From an uncultured Pirellulaceae bacterium (GTDB lineage Bacteria; Planctomycetota; Planctomycetia; Pirellulales; Pirellulaceae), in assembly GCA_905480545.1 (NCBI GenBank), contig CAJQQR010000207.1, positions 1 to 37,800 on the forward strand: a stretch of DNA of 37,800 nucleotides, in the 5' to 3' direction. Under the pieces are notes generated by a model, which did not search any database, had not been told where the DNA came from, and worked only from the letters and a program-made list of their open reading frames with translations. Below, one piece after another: positions 36,898 to 37,800 of the stretch. Positions within the stretch are counted from its first letter, which is position 1, and every line of letters starts with the position of its first letter. The position numbers were made by a program, and so were the translations under genes.

Positions 36898-37599
36898 TTG
36901 AATAATCGTCGTCACTTCTCGAAATCACTTTCTTCGTTTCAAAAGAAGCGATCAGAATTCGCCAGATCTTTTGCGCGACGTGTGCCGGTGGAAAATGAAG
37001 ATCCAAAATCGGAATCGGATGATCCGGTTCAAAAAATGCATCGCGTCGAGACCGTTCTGTTTGTTTCACGTGAACCTTTAAATACACGGCAAATCAGTAA
37101 ACTTGCCGACCTCGTAGATGGCACCGAAGCCCGTACATTAATTCGTGAAATTAATCGCCGATACCGAGACCGAGGACGTGCGTTTCGAATTCAGCGGGTG
37201 GCTGGCGGATATCAGTTTTTGACGAAACCGCAGGTTTCGACCTGGGTGCGCCGGCTTCATGGTGTGAAAGACGAAGCAAAACTATCAGACCCGGCGATGG
37301 AGAGTCTGGCCATTATTGCCTATCGACAACCTATCTTGAGGGCCGATATCGAACAGATTCGTGGTGTCAGTTGTGGTGAAGTCCTCCGGCAGTTGATGGA
37401 GAGAAAGTTTATCAAAATCAGTGGCCGAAGTGAGGAATTGGGTCGACCATTTCTTTACGCGACCACCAAATTTTTCTTAAAATATTTTGGATTAGATAAA
37501 TTAGAGGACTTGCCGAAGTCCGATTATTTCAAGAAAACCACCGATTACAAACCAAATCCAGATTCACTAACGCATCAGTCCGCAGAAGATTTCGCCTAA
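36898..37599 (+). CDS. scpB: Segregation and condensation protein B (ScpB)
   Basis: A winged-helix subunit of the SMC-ScpAB condensin complex for chromosome compaction and segregation. Family blocks: VETVLFVSREPLNTRQISKL, LIREINRRYRDRGRAFRIQR, VAGGYQFLTKPQVSTWVRRL, and the hallmark ALESLAIIAYRQP-type sequence (AMESLAIIAYRQPILRADIE), then QIRGVSCGEVLRQLMERKFI, GRSEELGRPFLYATTKFFLK and YFGLDKLEDLP. The start is uncertain: only non-ATG codons precede the first ATG (37036), which would truncate the protein. The TTG at 36898 with AAGAG 7 nt upstream is preferred over the TTG at 36829, which lies in a hairpin. The basic N-terminal region (about 25-65) is not part of the conserved domain. The next gene starts 14 bp downstream. 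Confidence 0.93.
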   Translation: MNNRRHFSKSLSSFQKKRSEFARSFARRVPVENEDPKSESDDPVQKMHRVETVLFVSREPLNTRQISKLADLVDGTEARTLIREINRRYRDRGRAFRIQRVAGGYQFLTKPQVSTWVRRLHGVKDEAKLSDPAMESLAIIAYRQPILRADIEQIRGVSCGEVLRQLMERKFIKISGRSEELGRPFLYATTKFFLKYFGLDKLEDLPKSDYFKKTTDYKPNPDSLTHQSAEDFA

Positions 37600-37612
37600 G
37601 GAGTTTTACATC

Positions 37613-37800
37613 GTGACAATTTCCACTTTACGAAAATTTGATTTGTCGGGGTCCGATTCGTCGTCGATCGATTTACCCGAGGAAGAGTTTTCGATTTTGG
37701 AACTTTCTCAGCAGAGTTTCGAACAAATTGTTGCATCTGAAGAGGAAGAAGAGTTTGAAGACGACGACTCCTCCGAAATTGAAGATGACGAAATTGAAGA
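37613..37800 (+). CDS. N-terminal part of an acidic protein (3' truncated by window)
   Basis: From a GTG at 37613 the frame is open to the window end (62 codons). A good SD, AAGGAG (37598-37603), which overlaps the scpB stop codon, is 9 nt upstream, so translation with scpB is likely coupled. The sequence begins MTISTLRKFDLSGSDSSSID and soon becomes very acidic (SEEEEEFEDDDSSEIEDDE). No domain can be recognised in the visible part. The GTG start and SD make this a confident gene of unknown function. Confidence 0.75.
   Translation, partial: MTISTLRKFDLSGSDSSSIDLPEEEFSILELSQQSFEQIVASEEEEEFEDDDSSEIEDDEIE

Overview
The window looks like a chromosomal segment from a planctomycete (Pirellulales-like) of moderate, rather AT-leaning base composition. 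Evidence: an HU protein of the planctomycete type, a DUF1598-like secreted protein, a giant secreted PQQ-like propeller protein, a CehA/McbA-like secreted protein with the planctomycete-style GWWSGDL segment, an rsmH gene outside any division/cell-wall cluster, and a dnaA-dnaN-dciA-gyrB replication block with a very divergent DnaA. No CRISPR array, rRNA, tRNA, integrase or insertion sequence was recognised.

Layout. 1-1450: tail of an unknown acidic protein, then HU (minus) with promoter, SD and terminator. 1454-9500 (plus): a 1634-residue propeller protein, rsmH, a membrane-anchored double-LysM protein, and uracil-DNA glycosylase. 9702-16736 (minus): an FAD amine-oxidase-like protein, a zinc phospholipase C-like domain fused to DUF4332, a CehA/McbA-like protein that has lost its metal-binding motif, and a DUF1598-like protein. 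17150-18508 (plus): MgtE magnesium transporter. 18573-26782 (minus): argJ, argC and a membrane pseudokinase in one probable operon, a 600-bp non-coding gap, a secreted TPR/coiled-coil protein, and pyrF. 26980-29369 (plus): a frameshifted remnant of a Cdd1-type helix-hairpin-helix gene, a Tat-exported glycosylasparaginase, a cupin, and a retropepsin-like protein without the catalytic motif. 29370-29892: non-coding, with a tandem repeat and a REP-like double hairpin. 29893-36648 (minus): gyrB, dciA, dnaN, candidate oriC, dnaA, cysteine desulfurase. 36898-end (plus): scpB and the start of an acidic protein.

How the genes fit together. The right third is the replication-initiation neighbourhood: DnaA (initiator), DnaN (clamp), DciA (helicase loader family) and GyrB read in one direction, with ScpB (chromosome segregation) diverging from it. 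The 270-bp dnaA-dnaN gap holds two near-consensus DnaA boxes and AT-rich tracts and is the best oriC candidate. The DnaA lacks domain I and has an altered Walker B motif. Arginine synthesis (argC, argJ) and pyrimidine synthesis (pyrF) are the recognisable metabolic genes.

I did not find a clear new multi-gene system. The most interesting items are proteins that keep a fold but have lost catalytic residues (DnaA Walker B, the pseudokinase, the CehA/McbA-like protein, the retropepsin-like protein), the Zn-PLC/DUF4332 fusion, and the Cdd1 remnant. All family assignments come from reading motifs by eye, without database searches.
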